Translations under genes and position numbers: made by a program | NCBI GenBank assembly: GCA_038874435.1 | Contig: JAVZCK010000021.1 | Coordinates: 1 to 33,936 of the forward strand | Length of the DNA stretch: 33,936 bases | Direction: 5' to 3' | Source of the DNA: Thermoplasmata archaeon | GTDB taxonomy: Archaea; Thermoplasmatota; Thermoplasmata; Lutacidiplasmatales; SKW197 | In this document: positions 32,126 to 33,936 of the stretch, piece after piece | Numbering within the stretch: the stretch's first letter is position 1 | Layout: each line of letters starts with the position of its first letter | The notes under the pieces: model-generated | The model's database searches: none | Told to the model about the DNA's origin: nothing | Seen by the model: the letters and a program-made list of their open reading frames with translations, nothing else

Positions 32126-33787
32126 ATGGAGATAATCTACTATGTTTACGGCACCATGTTTCTGGTGACTGCAATAGCCACAATGTATGTGGCTCATCGA
32201 GGCTACTGGGCCGACCCGAAAGGTAGAAAAAACAAGCTGTTTCTGTTGCTTTCAATTGCAATGATAATCTGGCTACTAGGCGAAACAGGTTTCTGGTTCT
32301 CAAGTGAGACCCAGATGGTGCTGGCATTCTACCACTTCAAATACATTGGAATAATACTAACACCCCCTGCGTTCTTCTTAGTAGCTAGCGCAGTACCAAT
32401 CTGGCGAAACATTTTGAATAAAAAATGGATTTATGGTGTTCTTTTTAGCATAGCCGGTGCATTCGTGTTCCTTTGCCTCACAAATCCATTTACACACATC
32501 TACTTCTCCTATTATTATGAGGCCCCTCTTGCCCCAGGAAAATACTATGGAGAATGGGCAACTCTTTGGTGGGTTCACACTGCCATTCAGTATTCTATCC
32601 TTCTTGCAGGTTTTATTTCACTTTTAATCTCAATAAAACAGGCAAGAACAAAAATTGAGAAAGCCCAGGCAAGAATCCTCATTTTCGCAGCAATTGTTCC
32701 GTTTGTGGGTAATGTGATAGGCCTGCTCAGACCTAGCTTCATCGACCCAACGCCCTTTGGAATGAGCTTTTCAACGATACTGCTTGGCTATGCCATCTCA
32801 AAATACAGGCTTTTCTCAATTACCGCTGAAACCGAAAAAACGGATGGAGTTAAGGAGAAAATACCGTTCAAGGTGGAGCACGGCTACAACTATGTAATTG
32901 TGGACAATCATACAAATGCTCCCTACTTCCTGCTCCGCACCCTTTCCACACAAAAGCCGGGACTTTGTGTGACTGGCAAACCACCTACATCTGTCAGAAG
33001 TGCGTTTAAAATTGAGAAACTGCCAATTATATGGATTACTGAAGTTGAAACAGAGGAACAGGCAGCAAACCCAGAACGACTTGATTTTGAGATAGCACAA
33101 AGCATAATCAACTTCATGCGAGAAAATCCTGGCTCAACTGTTCTTATTGATGATATTGAGTATCTCACTACAAAATGCGGATTTGAAGCTGTGTCAAACT
33201 TCCTGAAGGACATCGTGGATGTGGCTTCGACAACAAACTCTACCTTCATCACCCAGATACGCCCAGCATTCTTCGAGGAAGAAAAAATAAAGATGATTTC
33301 TGCAATGTTTGATAAGGAACTTAAACTATCCGGTGTAGAAACAGATAGAACAGGAGCAAGAACATATCTGTATTATAGGAAGGAGGACTCCCTTGAAAAG
33401 ATTTCTGCACAAATTCCCGTAGGAGAGAAAGTTCTTGTGATAACTAGAACCCATCCGAAAAAAGTCGAAAAGTACTTTGGAAAGGCAGAATACTATTGGA
33501 TTACCGACCTAGACATCGAAGATGTAAAGACAATCAAGCCAGAAGCAGTAGATACTACATTTATAATAGCAATAAAGGATGGGATTAAGGAAGGTATCAA
33601 ACATATCGTGATTGATGGATGTGATGTGATTAAGCTCAGAGTTGACTTCAACAAGTATCTCAGTTTCATAAAGGACCTCACTGACCTTGCCCACAAGCAT
33701 GGAGTAGATCTCTACTGCATTGTTGAAACAAGTGATGAAAAGGAAAATGTGGTCGTGAGCAACAGATTTGATGTAGTTGTGAGGTAA
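32126..33787 (+). CDS. 7TM sensor protein with two DUF835 domains
   Basis: 553 aa from ATG 32126 (MEIIYYVYGTMFLV). Seven TM helices occupy about residues 5-230, a pattern like the 7TM N-terminal domain of some histidine kinases. Two DUF835 domains follow: about 250-405 (YNYVIVDN, STVLIDDIEYL) and 415-550 (VLVITRTHP, HIVIDGCDVIKLRVDFNKYL). DUF835 looks like a degenerate nucleotide-binding fold used in archaeal signalling. No kinase motif is present, so output probably goes through protein contacts. A GAGGGA just upstream is within the expected leader, but the TATA spacing favours a near-leaderless start. Confidence 0.85.
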   Translation: MEIIYYVYGTMFLVTAIATMYVAHRGYWADPKGRKNKLFLLLSIAMIIWLLGETGFWFSSETQMVLAFYHFKYIGIILTPPAFFLVASAVPIWRNILNKKWIYGVLFSIAGAFVFLCLTNPFTHIYFSYYYEAPLAPGKYYGEWATLWWVHTAIQYSILLAGFISLLISIKQARTKIEKAQARILIFAAIVPFVGNVIGLLRPSFIDPTPFGMSFSTILLGYAISKYRLFSITAETEKTDGVKEKIPFKVEHGYNYVIVDNHTNAPYFLLRTLSTQKPGLCVTGKPPTSVRSAFKIEKLPIIWITEVETEEQAANPERLDFEIAQSIINFMRENPGSTVLIDDIEYLTTKCGFEAVSNFLKDIVDVASTTNSTFITQIRPAFFEEEKIKMISAMFDKELKLSGVETDRTGARTYLYYRKEDSLEKISAQIPVGEKVLVITRTHPKKVEKYFGKAEYYWITDLDIEDVKTIKPEAVDTTFIIAIKDGIKEGIKHIVIDGCDVIKLRVDFNKYLSFIKDLTDLAHKHGVDLYCIVETSDEKENVVVSNRFDVVVR

Positions 33788-33834
33788 AGAAAAAACAGAT
33801 CAATCTCATGGGTCATAAAGATTTGGGGTGCTAG

Positions 33835-33842
33835 TATATAAA
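33835..33842 (+). promoter_or_regulatory. TATA box of the right-edge gene
   Basis: TATATAAA; a transcript from about 33865 would have a leader of about 55 nt to the ATG at 33920. Confidence 0.45.
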
Positions 33843-33919
33843 GCAGCATGGTTCTATTCACAACCCTAAACCTTAATTTATTTCTAAGAATTCCCTGAAT
33901 AAAAACGAAGGAGGATGGG

Positions 33920-33936
33920 ATGCATGACAATCTCCA
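33920..33936 (+). CDS. Start of a gene cut by the right edge
   Basis: A GGAGG ribosome site (33910-33914) lies 5 nt before ATG 33920; ATG 33924 is also possible in another frame. A TATA box lies about 80 bp upstream. Too few codons remain to say what it encodes. Confidence 0.35.

Noticed and set aside
1-33936. tRNA, rRNA or C/D-box RNA genes
   Set aside because: Intergenic gaps are short and none showed a cloverleaf, rRNA core or paired C/D boxes by eye; a covariance search was not possible here.

Overview
The window is archaeal. It carries the two committed ether-lipid enzymes (geranylgeranylglyceryl-phosphate synthase and a UbiA-type digeranylgeranylglyceryl-phosphate synthase), an RFC large subunit, the archaeal RibD-like reductase ArfC, a THUMP tRNA-guanine methyltransferase and a DUF2070 protein. 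TATA boxes typically sit 26-27 bp before a start codon (leaderless mRNAs), and GAGGTGA ribosome sites occur inside operons. DUF835, UspA, PKD and thrombospondin-type-3 (TSP3) proteins together suggest a euryarchaeon of Thermoplasmatota type; this placement is inference.

Layout. (1) 1-11402, minus strand: a run of seven tightly coupled genes. Large extracellular-looking proteins (TSP3 calcium repeats, a conserved central module, a variable membrane C-terminus) alternate with small membrane proteins of about 165-172 aa. None of the large proteins with a visible start has a signal peptide, and each starts at a different point inside the same ancestral protein. Two copies share 470 bp of perfect identity. 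One variable tail carries a caspase-like (clan CD) His/Cys pair. (2) 11517-13958, minus: a DUF1614-RDD membrane protein, a further small membrane protein and a 54-aa PKD remnant, which looks like the decayed edge of the same locus. (3) 14086-16473, minus: an operon of a helical protein, arfC, a Mut7-C RNase/zinc-ribbon protein and the tRNA methyltransferase. (4) 16515-16750: six compact hairpins that run into the 3' end of a purine-type phosphoribosyltransferase gene. (5) 17376-19848, plus: ygeY-ygeW-moaD-like, an operon resembling bacterial selenium/purine-catabolism clusters, divergent from the phosphoribosyltransferase. (6) 19948-26880: a 41-aa acidic protein, rfcL (minus), the two lipid genes with DUF2070, and a zinc-ribbon/PP-loop/ferredoxin fusion. 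(7) 26856-33936: a CDKAL1-like methylthiotransferase (minus), an operon of aminotransferase, sugar epimerase and two UspA proteins, a V4R-like protein (minus), a 7TM-DUF835 sensor, and the start of another gene at the right edge.

The most unusual part is region 1. It resembles a cassette locus (polymorphic toxin/immunity, or surface-protein variation by recombination): constant middle, swappable tail, a coupled small membrane partner and near-identical recombination tracts. The function is not proven from sequence. No rRNA, tRNA, CRISPR array or insertion sequence was recognised.
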